Source of the DNA: Halobacteriales archaeon QS_1_68_20
GTDB lineage: Archaea > Halobacteriota > Halobacteria > Halobacteriales > PXRE01
Direction: 5' to 3'
Length of the DNA stretch: 64,000 nucleotides
Assembly: GCA_003021085.1 (NCBI GenBank)
Contig: PXRE01000001.1
Location: 173,971 to 237,970, forward strand
In this document: one piece after another, positions 1 through 9,161 of the stretch
Numbering within the stretch: the first letter of the stretch is position 1
Layout of the letters: every line of letters begins with the position of its first letter
Translations under genes and position numbers: made by a program
The notes under the pieces: model-generated
The model's database searches: none
What the model was told of the DNA's origin: nothing
The model's input: only the letters and a program-made list of their open reading frames with translations

Positions 1-1233
1 ATCTCGGTGGCGCTGGGGATCAACGCGGCCGCGGTGGCGGTCGTCTCCCAGCACATCGGCGCCGGCAACGAGCGCCGCGCCGAGAACGCCGTCGCCCAGT
101 CCATCTTGCTGGCGCTGGCGGCGGCCGTGATCCTCGCGGTGGGGGGCTACGCCGTCCGGCACCCGCTGGTCTCGCTCATCGGCGCCGAGGGGCGGGTGTA
201 CACAGAGGCCATCTCCTACCTCGAAGTGATCTTCCTGGCCATCCCGTTCACGTTCCTCTTCTTCGTGTTCCGGGCGGTCCTCCGGGCGGCCGGTGACACG
301 AAGACGGCGATGTGGCTCGTCGTCGTCTCCGCGGGCCTGAACGTCGTCATCGACCCCTTCTTCATCCTCGGGTGGGGACCGCTCCCGGCGCTGGAGACCC
401 AGGGCGCGGCCATCGCCACGCTCATCTCTCGGGCCCTGGCCGCAGCGGCGGGTCTGTACGTCCTGATCGACGGCGGCTGGGGCATCCGCCTGCGCCTCCC
501 GGACCTCCGGCCGGACCCCCGGACCCTCCGCCGGTTGCTCGACGTGGGGTACCCCGCGGCGGCGGACGGCCTGGTCCGCAGTCTCGCGGCGGTGGTGTTC
601 GCGGGCCTGGTCGCCCGGTTCGGGAAGGCGCCGACGGCGGCCTACGGCATCGGGATTCGCCTGATGTCGGTCACCTGGACCGTCTCGGGAGCGGTCGGGC
701 AGGCCGCCGCCACCGGCGTCGGCCAGAACCTCGGCGCGGGGAGCCCCGACCGTGCCGCGCGGGTCACGTGGGTCGGCACGGCGGGGACGATGGCCGTCCT
801 GACGGCCGCGGGGGCGCTGGCGTTCGTCTTCCCGGACGTCGCCATGGGCATCTTCGTCGACGACCCCGCCGTGATCGCCGAGGGCGTGACCCTGATGCGG
901 ATCATCGCGCCGTTCTGGCTGTTCTTCGGCGGGTTGATGGTCGTCCAGGGCGGGTTCCGCGGCGCGGGGTCGACCCGGGCGGCGTTCGCGCTGTCGCTGC
1001 TCTCCCGGTGGGTGATGCGCATCCCGGTCGCGTGGCTACTGGCGTACCACCTCGCCTGGGGACCGTCCGGACTCTGGTGGTCGTTCAGCTTCTCGGCGGT
1101 CGCGTCGTTCGCCGTCGGGGTCGCCTGGTTCCGACGGGCTACCTGGACGGAGGACGTCGTCGAACGGGAACGTCAGGCAGGGAGCGAACCCACGACGGGT
1201 GACGACGCCGATCCCGAGGCGGTCGACGACTGA
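1..1233 (+). CDS. MATE-family efflux transporter, C-terminal part
   Basis: This reading frame is open from the first base of the window, so its true start lies outside. About 410 residues are visible, with many hydrophobic segments. The motif around QHIGAGNERRA and a second one around GQNLGAGSPDRA lie about 225 residues apart. This is the repeated signature of the two six-helix bundles of MATE exporters (Na+ or H+ antiport of small organic cations). A short acidic tail after the last helix is usual for haloarchaea. The stop codon is immediately followed by the stop of the opposing gene, so the two genes converge with no spacer. The substrate cannot be told from sequence. Confidence 0.9.
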   Translation: MSVALGINAAAVAVVSQHIGAGNERRAENAVAQSILLALAAAVILAVGGYAVRHPLVSLIGAEGRVYTEAISYLEVIFLAIPFTFLFFVFRAVLRAAGDTKTAMWLVVVSAGLNVVIDPFFILGWGPLPALETQGAAIATLISRALAAAAGLYVLIDGGWGIRLRLPDLRPDPRTLRRLLDVGYPAAADGLVRSLAAVVFAGLVARFGKAPTAAYGIGIRLMSVTWTVSGAVGQAAATGVGQNLGAGSPDRAARVTWVGTAGTMAVLTAAGALAFVFPDVAMGIFVDDPAVIAEGVTLMRIIAPFWLFFGGLMVVQGGFRGAGSTRAAFALSLLSRWVMRIPVAWLLAYHLAWGPSGLWWSFSFSAVASFAVGVAWFRRATWTEDVVERERQAGSEPTTGDDADPEAVDD

Positions 1234-1590
1234 TTACGCGCCCGAGCGGGCCCACTCCACGGCGTCCGCGCGGTTCTGGGCCGACTCGACGGTCATTCCG
1301 GCCTCGTCGAACACCCGCTTGGCGGCCAACGCCTTGATCTCGTCGCCGACCAGACCGACGCGCTCGACGCCGCAGTCGGCGATGGCACTCGCCATCCGGT
1401 GCATGGCCTCCTGGGTCTCGGGGCCGAGGTACCGGTCCGTCCGGTCGACTGCGACGTAGGCGTCGACGTCCTCACGTTCTAGCAGGTCGAGCACCCGCTG
1501 GTTGACGACTTCGCGGTCCGGTCGGTGCTCGTGCCACTCGACGACGACGACACCGTCTACGACTTCGGCGGTGAGAGCCTCAGTACCCAT
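1234..1590 (-). CDS. conserved small soluble protein, function unknown
   Basis: 118 residues if it starts at the ATG giving MGTEALTAEVV. The frame is open further upstream, but that extension is basic and unlike the acidic rest. The pattern of alternating beta strands and helices (VVVVEWHEH, VDAYVAVDRTD, GVERVGLVGDE) suggests a small alpha/beta fold of the SpoIIAA/STAS-like kind, but I do not recognise the family with certainty. A TATA-like CAATAAAC lies about 36 bases upstream on the minus strand. It converges directly on the MATE gene. Confidence 0.65.
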   Translation of the reverse strand: MGTEALTAEVVDGVVVVEWHEHRPDREVVNQRVLDLLEREDVDAYVAVDRTDRYLGPETQEAMHRMASAIADCGVERVGLVGDEIKALAAKRVFDEAGMTVESAQNRADAVEWARSGA

Positions 1591-1710
1591 CCGGATGACG
1601 CTCCGACGCGAGCGAGGAAATAGTTTATTGCCAACAGGATTTCGGACGTTCCGCACGGGGCGACCTTGGGGTGGTCTGAACTTATGTACTCCAGCGGAGT
1701 ATAAAAGGGA

Positions 1711-1800
1711 TCAGTCCTCGAGTTCCTCGCGGAGCAACTGGTTGACGTCGCCGGGGTCGGCGCTCCCGCCGGTCAGTTCTGCCACCTTTTCTCCGTCGGG
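1711..1800 (-). pseudogene. detached remnant of a gatB 3' end
   Basis: On the minus strand this encodes KVAELTGGSADPGDVNQLLR followed by EELED and a stop. It closely matches the true GatB C-terminus about 180 bases away (KTGGSADPGDVNELLRAELAQ). The nucleotide sequence differs clearly between the copies, so this is not a fresh duplication. There is no start codon and the sequence upstream of KVAEL is hairpin DNA, so it cannot be a gene. I read it as the tail of an older gatB allele left behind when the 3' part of gatB was replaced. The end is set by the stop codon; the other boundary is approximate. Confidence 0.75.
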
Positions 1801-1806
1801 TGCCTC

Positions 1807-1825
1807 GGGCGCTCCCCGAGCGCCC
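1807..1825. repeat. perfect inverted repeat in the gatB remnant junction
   Basis: Arms GGGCGCTC and GAGCGCCC enclose a CCC loop. It sits exactly between the gatB terminator and the gatB-tail remnant. It may be a piece of a small palindromic element involved in the rearrangement, or a second terminator stem. Confidence 0.5.
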
Positions 1826-1854
1826 TCGGAACCGCTCCTCGAAAAAGCTGGACC

Positions 1855-1887
1855 AAAAAGCCGAACGCTCGCTCCGCTCGCGTTCGG
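1855..1887 (-). terminator. intrinsic-type terminator of gatB
   Basis: Directly after the gatB stop the minus strand reads an 8-base stem (CCGAACGC pairing with GCGTTCGG, 11-base loop) followed by CTTTTT. A stem plus T-run right behind a stop codon is the expected form of an archaeal terminator. Confidence 0.7.
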
Positions 1888-1889
1888 TA

Positions 1890-3371
1890 CTACTGCGCGA
1901 GTTCCGCCCGTAGGAGTTCGTTCACGTCGCCCGGATCGGCCGAGCCGCCGGTCTTCTGCATGACCTGCCCGACGAGGAAGTTGATGGCGCCGTCCTCGCC
2001 CGCGTGGTAGTCATCGACGGCGTCGGGGTTCTCGTCGATGGCCTCCGTGACCGCCTGCGCGACTTCGTCCTCGCCGGTCTTGCCGAGGCCTTCACGCTCG
2101 ACGACGGTGTCCGGGTCGTCGCCCTCGTCCAGCATCGTCCGGAGGACGACCTCGCGGGCGTTCTTGGCGGTGATCTCCTCGTCGGCGACGAGTTCGACCA
2201 GTCGGTGGAACTCCGCCAGGCGGTCGTCGACGTCCGTGATCGCCATGTCGCGGTAGTTCAACTCGCCGAGCAGGTTGTCGGCGACCCATGTCGCCGCGAG
2301 GTCGGGATCGAACGCCTCGGCGACGTTCTCGTAGAAGTCCGCGACCTGCTTCGTGCTGGTGAGTTTGGAGGCGGCCTCCTCGCTGAGGCCGTATTCCTCG
2401 CGGAACCGCTCGCGGCGGGCGTCCGGCAGTTCCGGGATCTCCAGTTTCTCCTTCCAGTGGGAGACTCGCAACGGCGGGAGGTCGGCCTCCCGGAAGTAAC
2501 GGTAGTCCTCCTCTGCCTCCTTCGCGCGCATCGAGACGGTCACGCCGCGGCCCTCGTCCCAGTGGCGGGTCTCCTGCTGGACGTCCCGGCCGCGCTTGAT
2601 GGAGTTCCGCTGGCGGGTCACCTCGTAGGCCAGCGCCTGCTCCGCGCCGCTGTGACTGGAGATGTTCTTGACCTCGGTGCGGTTGGCGTCTTCCAGGGCG
2701 GCCTCGTCGATTTCGCCGTCGTCGCCGACCTCGGACTCGGGCACCATCGAGATGTTGGCGTCGATGCGCAGCGACCCGTCGCGGTCGGCGTCGAAGGCGC
2801 CCAGGTACTCCAGCACCTCCTCCAGTTTCGCCAGGAACGCCCGGACCTCCTCGGGGCCGCGGAAGTCCGGTTCGGTGACGATCTCCATCAGCGGCGTGCC
2901 GGCGCGGTTGTAGTCGACGAGCGTGTAGTCGGCGTCGTCGATGGACCCGCCGACGTGCTGGAGGCTCCCGGGGTCTTCTTCGAGGTGGGCACGGCTGATG
3001 CCGACCGTGCGGCGCTGGTCCCCGACTGACACTTCCAGTTCGCCGTCCTGGCAGATGGGTGCGTCGTACTGGGTGATCTGGAAGCCCTTCGGCAGGTCCG
3101 GGTAGAAGTAGTTCTTCCGGTGGAAGTCGGTCTCCTCGGGGACGTCGGCGTGCAGCGCCTTGCCGACCTTGACGGCCGCTTCGACGGCCGCCTCGTTGAG
3201 CACTGGCAGGGCGCCGGGCAGGCCCAGGCAGACCGGACAGGTGTGGGTGTTCGGTTCCTCGGCGGGTTCGGTCGGACAGTCACAGAAGATCTTGGTGTCC
3301 GTCTCCAGTTGGACGTGGACCTCCAGTCCGATCACGACCGCGAGGTCCTCGCCCTGGACTTGCTGGCTCAT
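1890..3371 (-). CDS. gatB: aspartyl/glutamyl-tRNA amidotransferase subunit B
   Basis: Subunit of the GatCAB enzyme, which converts Asp-tRNA(Asn) (and in some organisms Glu-tRNA(Gln)) to the amide form in the cytoplasm. 493 residues, normal length. The N-terminus VIGLEVHVQLETDTKIFCDC is the GatB signature. Cysteines at about 32-48 (FCDC and CPVC) form the zinc site. The C-terminal YqeY-type tRNA-binding tail ends in ADPGDVNELLRAELAQ. Its start overlaps the stop of the upstream lipoprotein gene by 4 bases (ATGA). No gatA or gatC is adjacent. A second divergent copy of its last 25 or so codons lies just downstream. Confidence 0.97.
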   Translation of the reverse strand: MSQQVQGEDLAVVIGLEVHVQLETDTKIFCDCPTEPAEEPNTHTCPVCLGLPGALPVLNEAAVEAAVKVGKALHADVPEETDFHRKNYFYPDLPKGFQITQYDAPICQDGELEVSVGDQRRTVGISRAHLEEDPGSLQHVGGSIDDADYTLVDYNRAGTPLMEIVTEPDFRGPEEVRAFLAKLEEVLEYLGAFDADRDGSLRIDANISMVPESEVGDDGEIDEAALEDANRTEVKNISSHSGAEQALAYEVTRQRNSIKRGRDVQQETRHWDEGRGVTVSMRAKEAEEDYRYFREADLPPLRVSHWKEKLEIPELPDARRERFREEYGLSEEAASKLTSTKQVADFYENVAEAFDPDLAATWVADNLLGELNYRDMAITDVDDRLAEFHRLVELVADEEITAKNAREVVLRTMLDEGDDPDTVVEREGLGKTGEDEVAQAVTEAIDENPDAVDDYHAGEDGAINFLVGQVMQKTGGSADPGDVNELLRAELAQ

Positions 3372-3976
3372 TGGAGCGGGGTTCGGCGTGGCCGGAGTAA
3401 AGGGTAACGGGATCGGCGAGCGCCCGGAATCCAGGAATCCGGCGTCGAAGTCGGCGTCCCCTCGACGGGTCCGATCCAGTACTCCCCGGGTTCGACGTAG
3501 GTCATGTCACCGTCCCGCGAGTACTCCTCGTCGCAGTCGTGGGTGATCACGTCCGGGCCGTGGTCGGTGATCCGGACCTCGACGTCCAGTTTGTTCGAGG
3601 GGTCTTCGTCCCCGCAGGTGTCGAACGAAATCGACAGTTGCTCCTCGCCCGGGGCGTCGTCCCCCGGTTGGCGCACCCGGAGGTCGGAGGCGTTCCCGGT
3701 TTCGAGGGCCTCCTCGAACTCCAGCACGTAGGCGCCCGGAACCCGGTAGATGCCGTCGATGATCGTCTCGCCGCCCTCCGCTGTTTCGGTCACGACGACC
3801 GCGATGCGGGCCTCCTGGTCCCGGCGGTTGGCGACGAGGACGTGCCCGCCGGGCGGACCGTCTCCCTGGAGTGGGGCACATCCAGACAGGACCGGGACGG
3901 ACGCTGCCCCGACGAGCGCGAGTACGCGACGGCGGGAAAACCAGTCATGCGCCCACTTGCGGTCGTTCGGGGTCAA
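3368..3976 (-). CDS. putative twin-arginine lipoprotein, function unknown
   Basis: 202 residues. The N-terminus has SRRRVLALVGAASVPVLSGC, a twin-arginine motif, hydrophobic core and lipobox Cys, so the product should be exported folded and lipid-anchored. The remaining part looks like a beta-rich domain with one Cys pair (FDTCGDED and THDCDEEY) that could form a disulfide. The last 20 residues are basic and Arg/Pro-rich and run through what would otherwise be the gatB leader. The natural end may have been lost or extended. It is transcribed toward gatB with a 4-base overlap. I do not recognise a family. Confidence 0.7.
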   Translation of the reverse strand: MTPNDRKWAHDWFSRRRVLALVGAASVPVLSGCAPLQGDGPPGGHVLVANRRDQEARIAVVVTETAEGGETIIDGIYRVPGAYVLEFEEALETGNASDLRVRQPGDDAPGEEQLSISFDTCGDEDPSNKLDVEVRITDHGPDVITHDCDEEYSRDGDMTYVEPGEYWIGPVEGTPTSTPDSWIPGARRSRYPLLRPRRTPLQ

Positions 3977-4108
3977 GACTGTTCTCAGGGCGACTGGAAC
4001 GGCCGCCCTGGAGACAGGCCCCGGACGGCGTCCCGCTCGACCGTTCCTGTCACTTTATTTTTGCTTGTCTGACGTACTCTTATGGGATCGGGCCACGCCG
4101 TACGGAAC

Positions 4109-4465
4109 ATGACCAACGGTAACCGGGTCGAGGAACTGGAGTCGGAGGTCGCGGAACTGAAGGCTACGGTGAAGGGTCTCACCGAGGAACTCGTCGAGGC
4201 CAACGACCGCATCCGGCAACTCGAAGCTGCAGTGGGGGACGAAGAGGGTACGGACGCGCGCGACGACGTGGAGTTGCTGGAGGACGAGCGACTGACGTCG
4301 TTCGTCGACGTCGACGACGCCGAGGACGCCGACGAGGAGACCGACCCCACCGGCGACGTGGCCGCCTCGGACGCTGACGCGGGCGAGACCGACGCCGATA
4401 GGGATAAAGGCGACGAGGACGACGAGGGGGACGAAGGGGAGTTAGACGACATCATCGTCGCCTGA
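4109..4465 (+). CDS. small acidic coiled-coil protein preceding smc
   Basis: 118 residues from the ATG giving MTNGNRVEELESEVAELKAT. An upstream in-frame ATG at 4082 would add nine non-conserved-looking residues. The first 50 residues form a heptad coiled coil. The rest is an extremely Asp/Glu-rich tail ending DDIIVA. It lies 12 bases before smc in the same direction, so it is probably cotranscribed with smc and scpA. Proteins of this shape in front of smc are familiar in haloarchaea. A role as an SMC partner is inference from position only. Confidence 0.8.
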   Translation: MTNGNRVEELESEVAELKATVKGLTEELVEANDRIRQLEAAVGDEEGTDARDDVELLEDERLTSFVDVDDAEDADEETDPTGDVAASDADAGETDADRDKGDEDDEGDEGELDDIIVA

Positions 4466-4477
4466 CCCCGGGGCACC

Positions 4478-7400
4478 ATGCACATCAAAGAGCTGGTACT
4501 GGACGACTTCAAGAGCTTCGGACGCAGGACCCGGATCCCGTTCTACGAGGACTTCACTACCATCAGCGGACCGAACGGGTCGGGCAAGTCCAACATCATC
4601 GACGCCGTGCTGTTCGCGCTGGGACTGGCCCGGACCCGGGGCATCCGCGCCGAGAAGCTCACGGACCTCATCTACAATCCGGGCCACGAGGGCGAGGACG
4701 GCGACGACCGGACGGGTCCCAAGGAGGCGTCCATCGGGGTGGTGCTGGACAACACCGACCGGACGCTCTCCCGCGAGCAGGTGGTCTCGGCGGCCGGCAC
4801 CGAGAACGTCGGTGACGTCGACGAGATCACGATCAAGCGCCGGGTCAAAGAGACCGAGGACAACTACTACTCCTACTACTACCTGAACGGCCGGTCGGTC
4901 AACCTCTCGGACATCCAGGACCTGCTGGCGCAGGCGGGGGTCACCCCCGAGGGGTACAACGTCGTTATGCAGGGCGACGTGACCGAGATCATCAACATGA
5001 CCCCCTACCAGCGCCGGCAGATCATCGACGAGATCGCCGGCGTCGCGCAGTTCGACCGCAAGAAGGAGGAAGCCTTCGAGGAACTGGAGGTCGTCGAGGA
5101 GCAGATCCACGACGCCGAACTGCGCATCGAGGAGAAGCAGACCCGCCTCGACCAGCTGGAGGACGAGCGCGAGAAGGCCCTGGAGTACCAGGGCCTCCGC
5201 GAAGAGAAAGAGGAGTACGAGAGCTACCTCCAGGCCGCGGAACTGGAGGAGAAACGCGCCGACCTCGAAGCGACGAAGTCGGACCTGGCCGAGCGCCGTG
5301 CGGAACTGGAAGAGAAGCGGCGTGAACTCGACGAGCGCCAGGGGAAGGTCACGCGCCTGCAGGAGGACCTCGAAGACCTCAACGCGGAGATCGAACGGAA
5401 GGGCGAGGACGAGCAACTGGAACTCAAATCCGAGATCGAGGAGATCAAGGGCGAGATCAACCGCCTGGAGACCGAGATCGACAACGCCAACGAGAAGATC
5501 GAGGACGCCGAGTCCACCCGCCGGCAGGCGTTCGTGAAGATCGACCGCAAGCAGGAGACCGTCGAGGAACTGGACGAGGACATCAAGGAAGTCAAACTGG
5601 AGACGGTCAACGTCAAGTCCGACGTCCAGGAACTGGAGAGCGAGATCGAGGCCGTCGAGGCCGAGATCGAGGCGGTCGACACCCAGTACGACGAACTCAA
5701 GGCCGAACTGCAGGAGCGCAAGGCCGACCTGGAGACGCTGAGAGACGAGCGGAACGAACTCCAGCGCGAACAGGACCGCCTGCTGGACGAGGCTCGCCGT
5801 CGATCGAACGCCGAGGCCGAGAAGGAAGGGGAACTGGACGAGGCCCGCGAGCGGATCCCCGAAATCGAGTCCCAGCTCGGGGACCTAGACGACGAACTGG
5901 AGAAAGCCCGCAAGAACAAGCAGAACATCGAGGAGGTCGTCGAGAACCTCAAGCAGGAACGGCGGGAACGCCAGGAGGACCTCGACGCCGTCGAGGACGA
6001 CCTCCAGGCGGCCCAGCAGGAGTACGCCGAACTGGAGGCCCGCGCCGACCAGAACGGCGACTCGTCGTTCCCGCGGTCGGTGACGACGATCCTGCAGGCC
6101 GACCGCGAGGGCGTCCACGGCGCCGTCGCGCAACTCGGCGCCGTCGACGACGAGTACGCCGTGGCCTGCGAGACGGCCGCGGGCGGCCGGATGGCCAACG
6201 TCGTCGTGGACGACGACGGGGTGGGTCAGGAGTGCATCGAGTTCCTGAAGTCCCGTAACGCCGGCCGGGCGACCTTCCTGCCGCTGACGGAGATGTACGA
6301 GAAGACCCTCCCGTCGGCGCCGGACTACCCCGGCGTGATCGACTTCGCGTACAACCTCGTGGACTTCGACCCGGAGTACGCGGGCGTGTTCTCGTACGTC
6401 CTCGGCGACACGCTGGTCGTCGAGGATCTGGACACCGCCCGCGAACTGATGGGCGAGTTCCGCCTGGTCACGCTGGACGGCGACCTCGTCGAGAAGAGCG
6501 GCGCGATGACCGGCGGGTCGAAGAAGGGGTCGCGGTACTCCTTCTCGAAGACCGGCAAGGGCCAGCTAGAGCGCGTCGCCGAGCGCATCACGGAGTTGCA
6601 GGACGAACGGGAGTCGATCAAGGAAGACATCCGCGACGTCGAGGAGCGCCTTGAGAGCGCCCGAGACAAGCAGACCGACGCCGCCGACCAGATCCGGGCC
6701 GTCCGGAGCGACATCGAGGACCGCGAGGCCGAACTGGAAGAGACGGAGGCCCGCATCGACGACCTGGAGGAAGAACTGGAGCAGCTGGTCGCCGAGCGCG
6801 AGGAGGTCGACGAGCAGATGCAGGAGGTCGAGACGGCCATCGCAGAGACGGCCGACGAGATCGAGGCCGCCGAGGCCGACGTGGCGGACCTCCAGGCGGA
6901 ACTGGAGGACTCGAAGATTCCGGAGTTGACCGACCGCAAGGAGCAACTCCAGTCGGAGGTCGGGGACCTGGAGGACCAGCTAGACGACCTCGACGCCCGG
7001 ATGAACGAACTCGAACTGGAGAAGCAGTACGCCGAGGAGTCCATCGACGAACTCCACGACGACATCGAGCGCGCCCAGAACCGCAAGACCGGGGCCAGCG
7101 AGCGCATCGAGGAACTGGAGGCCGAGATCGAGGACCGGGAGTCCGCCCTGGCCGAGAAGCGCGAGCAGGTCGAGGAACTGGAGGAGGAACTCGCGGACCT
7201 CAAGGAGGACCGCGAGACCCTCCGGGAGCGACTGGCCGACGCGAAGGCGCTCCGGGACGAGCAGCGCGAAGCGGTGCGGTCGGTCGAGAACCGCGTCGAG
7301 AGCCTGGAGAAGAGCGCCGAACGGCTCCGCCAGGACATCGAGGACCTCGAACCCGAGGTCGAGGACTACGACCCCGAGGAGATTCCGCCCCACGACGAGG

Positions 7401-8053
7401 TCAAGCGGAACGTCCGCCGCCTGGAACGCCAGATGGAGGAACTCGAACCGGTGAACATGCTGGCCATCGAGGAGTACGACGAGGTGCAGGCGGACCTCGA
7501 CGAACTCCAGGCCGGCCGGAACACCCTGGTCGAGGAGGCCGACGCCATCCGCGAGCGGATCGACCGTTACGAGGCCCAGAAGAAGGAGACGTTCATGGAC
7601 GCCTACGAGGCGATCGACGAGTACTTCCGGGAGATCTTCGCGCGGCTCTCGGCGGGGTCCGGTCGGCTCTACCTCGAAGACGAGGCGGACCCCTTCGAGG
7701 GCGGCCTGACGATGAAGGCCCAGCCGGGCGACAAGCCGATCCAGCGACTGGACGCCATGAGCGGCGGCGAGAAGTCACTGACCGCCCTGGCCTTCATCTT
7801 CGCCATCCAGCGGCACAACCCGGCGCCGTTCTACGCGCTGGACGAGATCGACGCCTTCCTCGACGCCGCCAACGCCGAGCGGGTCGGCGAGATGGTCGAC
7901 GAACTGTCCGACCGCGCGCAGTTCGTCGTCGTCTCCCACCGTTCGGCGATGCTGGAGCGCTCCGAGCGCGCCATCGGCGTCACGATGCAGGACGAGAACG
8001 TCTCGGCGGTGACCGGCATCCAGATGACCGCGGAGGCGAGTGCCGATGACTGA
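4478..8053 (+). CDS. smc: chromosome segregation protein SMC
   Basis: 1191 residues, full length. The N-terminal ATPase half has Walker A at residues 31-38 (GPNGSGKS). Two long coiled-coil arms flank a hinge domain at about residues 530-680 (GVHGAVAQLG to GGSKKGSRYS). The C-terminal half has the ABC signature (MSGGEKS, about 1094) and Walker B (FYALDEIDAFLD, about 1120). SMC dimers with ScpA bring DNA loops together and compact and separate chromosomes. The 3' end overlaps the scpA start by 8 bases, so the two are translationally coupled. No scpB is adjacent. Confidence 0.98.
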   Translation: MHIKELVLDDFKSFGRRTRIPFYEDFTTISGPNGSGKSNIIDAVLFALGLARTRGIRAEKLTDLIYNPGHEGEDGDDRTGPKEASIGVVLDNTDRTLSREQVVSAAGTENVGDVDEITIKRRVKETEDNYYSYYYLNGRSVNLSDIQDLLAQAGVTPEGYNVVMQGDVTEIINMTPYQRRQIIDEIAGVAQFDRKKEEAFEELEVVEEQIHDAELRIEEKQTRLDQLEDEREKALEYQGLREEKEEYESYLQAAELEEKRADLEATKSDLAERRAELEEKRRELDERQGKVTRLQEDLEDLNAEIERKGEDEQLELKSEIEEIKGEINRLETEIDNANEKIEDAESTRRQAFVKIDRKQETVEELDEDIKEVKLETVNVKSDVQELESEIEAVEAEIEAVDTQYDELKAELQERKADLETLRDERNELQREQDRLLDEARRRSNAEAEKEGELDEARERIPEIESQLGDLDDELEKARKNKQNIEEVVENLKQERRERQEDLDAVEDDLQAAQQEYAELEARADQNGDSSFPRSVTTILQADREGVHGAVAQLGAVDDEYAVACETAAGGRMANVVVDDDGVGQECIEFLKSRNAGRATFLPLTEMYEKTLPSAPDYPGVIDFAYNLVDFDPEYAGVFSYVLGDTLVVEDLDTARELMGEFRLVTLDGDLVEKSGAMTGGSKKGSRYSFSKTGKGQLERVAERITELQDERESIKEDIRDVEERLESARDKQTDAADQIRAVRSDIEDREAELEETEARIDDLEEELEQLVAEREEVDEQMQEVETAIAETADEIEAAEADVADLQAELEDSKIPELTDRKEQLQSEVGDLEDQLDDLDARMNELELEKQYAEESIDELHDDIERAQNRKTGASERIEELEAEIEDRESALAEKREQVEELEEELADLKEDRETLRERLADAKALRDEQREAVRSVENRVESLEKSAERLRQDIEDLEPEVEDYDPEEIPPHDEVKRNVRRLERQMEELEPVNMLAIEEYDEVQADLDELQAGRNTLVEEADAIRERIDRYEAQKKETFMDAYEAIDEYFREIFARLSAGSGRLYLEDEADPFEGGLTMKAQPGDKPIQRLDAMSGGEKSLTALAFIFAIQRHNPAPFYALDEIDAFLDAANAERVGEMVDELSDRAQFVVVSHRSAMLERSERAIGVTMQDENVSAVTGIQMTAEASADD

Positions 8054-9128
8054 GGAGCGCGAGGCGTCGGACGCCCCGGACCGGTCGAGCGGTGAGAAGC
8101 GTAGCGACGAACCGCGAGACGACGTGCCGCTGGACATCACCGGCCACGAGGAACGCGACGACCCGGGGGAACGCGGGGCAGACGACGGACCCGCGGACGG
8201 AGCGAACGCGCTGACGGACGCCGACGTGGACGACTCTGGCGACGAAGCTCCGGACGACCAGGTGGCCGGCACGGACGGCGAGGAGTCCGCCGACGGCGGG
8301 GGTCCCGACCGCGAGGAGATTCTCGGCGACCTGGCGCCGGCCGAGGCCCCGGAGGACGACGAAGTCCAGCCGGTCGAGTTGCTGGTGAACCTCGCGGAGG
8401 AGGGCGAGATCGACCCCTGGGACATCGACGTGGTCCGGGTCACCGACAAGTTCCTTGACGCGCTGGACGACGCCGACCTCCGGACCTCCGGTCGTGCGCT
8501 GTTCTACGCTTGCGTCCTCCTCCGGATGAAAGGCGACGCCCTGTTGACCGACGAGGACGAGGAACCGGAGGCGGAGCCGGAACCCTGGGAGGTCGACGAC
8601 CAGTTGCCGGCGGGTGACCCGGTCGACGCCCTGGAGTCGGAGATGGATCGGCGACTGGAGCGAAAACGCGTCCGCGGCAACCCCGAGACGCTGGAGGAAC
8701 TCGTCAAGGAACTCCGTGACGTCGAGCGACGGATGTGGTGGAAGGAGGCCCGGACCTACGACACCAGCGACTCCCCCAGCGGGTTCGGCCGGGGGACCCA
8801 GGAACTGGACTACCGGGTCGACGACGCCGGCCGAGCCGGCGGCGAACCGACCGAGGCCGAAGTCACGAGCAACACCCACGACGAGGACATCGAGACGGTC
8901 ATCGAGGAGGTCCACGCGGCCCTGCGCGAGCGCTACGAGAAGGGCCGCGAGGAGGTCCTGTACGCCGAAATCGAGTCGGCCGGCGGCTCCCGGGTGATGA
9001 CCTACCTCGCGTTGCTGTTCCTTGCCCACCGCGGCCACGTCCACCTCCGGCAGGACGAGTTCTTCGGCGACCTCTGGATCAGGGACACGTCCGTCTCCTC
9101 GGTGACCGGGGAAGCCCTGGCGGACTGA
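8046..9128 (+). CDS. scpA: segregation and condensation protein A (kleisin)
   Basis: 360 residues from the ATG at 8046; a GTG six bases earlier is possible. The first 100 residues are a disordered acidic extension. The ScpA core then starts with VELLVNLAEEGEIDPWDIDV, the typical kleisin N-terminus that binds the SMC neck. The C-terminal winged helix (VLYAEIESAGGSRVMTYLAL, FFGDLWI) binds the SMC head. It overlaps smc, which fits a fixed-ratio complex. The acidic extension is longer than in bacterial ScpA. Confidence 0.95.
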   Translation: MTEEREASDAPDRSSGEKRSDEPRDDVPLDITGHEERDDPGERGADDGPADGANALTDADVDDSGDEAPDDQVAGTDGEESADGGGPDREEILGDLAPAEAPEDDEVQPVELLVNLAEEGEIDPWDIDVVRVTDKFLDALDDADLRTSGRALFYACVLLRMKGDALLTDEDEEPEAEPEPWEVDDQLPAGDPVDALESEMDRRLERKRVRGNPETLEELVKELRDVERRMWWKEARTYDTSDSPSGFGRGTQELDYRVDDAGRAGGEPTEAEVTSNTHDEDIETVIEEVHAALRERYEKGREEVLYAEIESAGGSRVMTYLALLFLAHRGHVHLRQDEFFGDLWIRDTSVSSVTGEALAD

Positions 9129-9161
9129 CGGCCCACGGCGCCGAACCGCCGGCGGTCGCGC

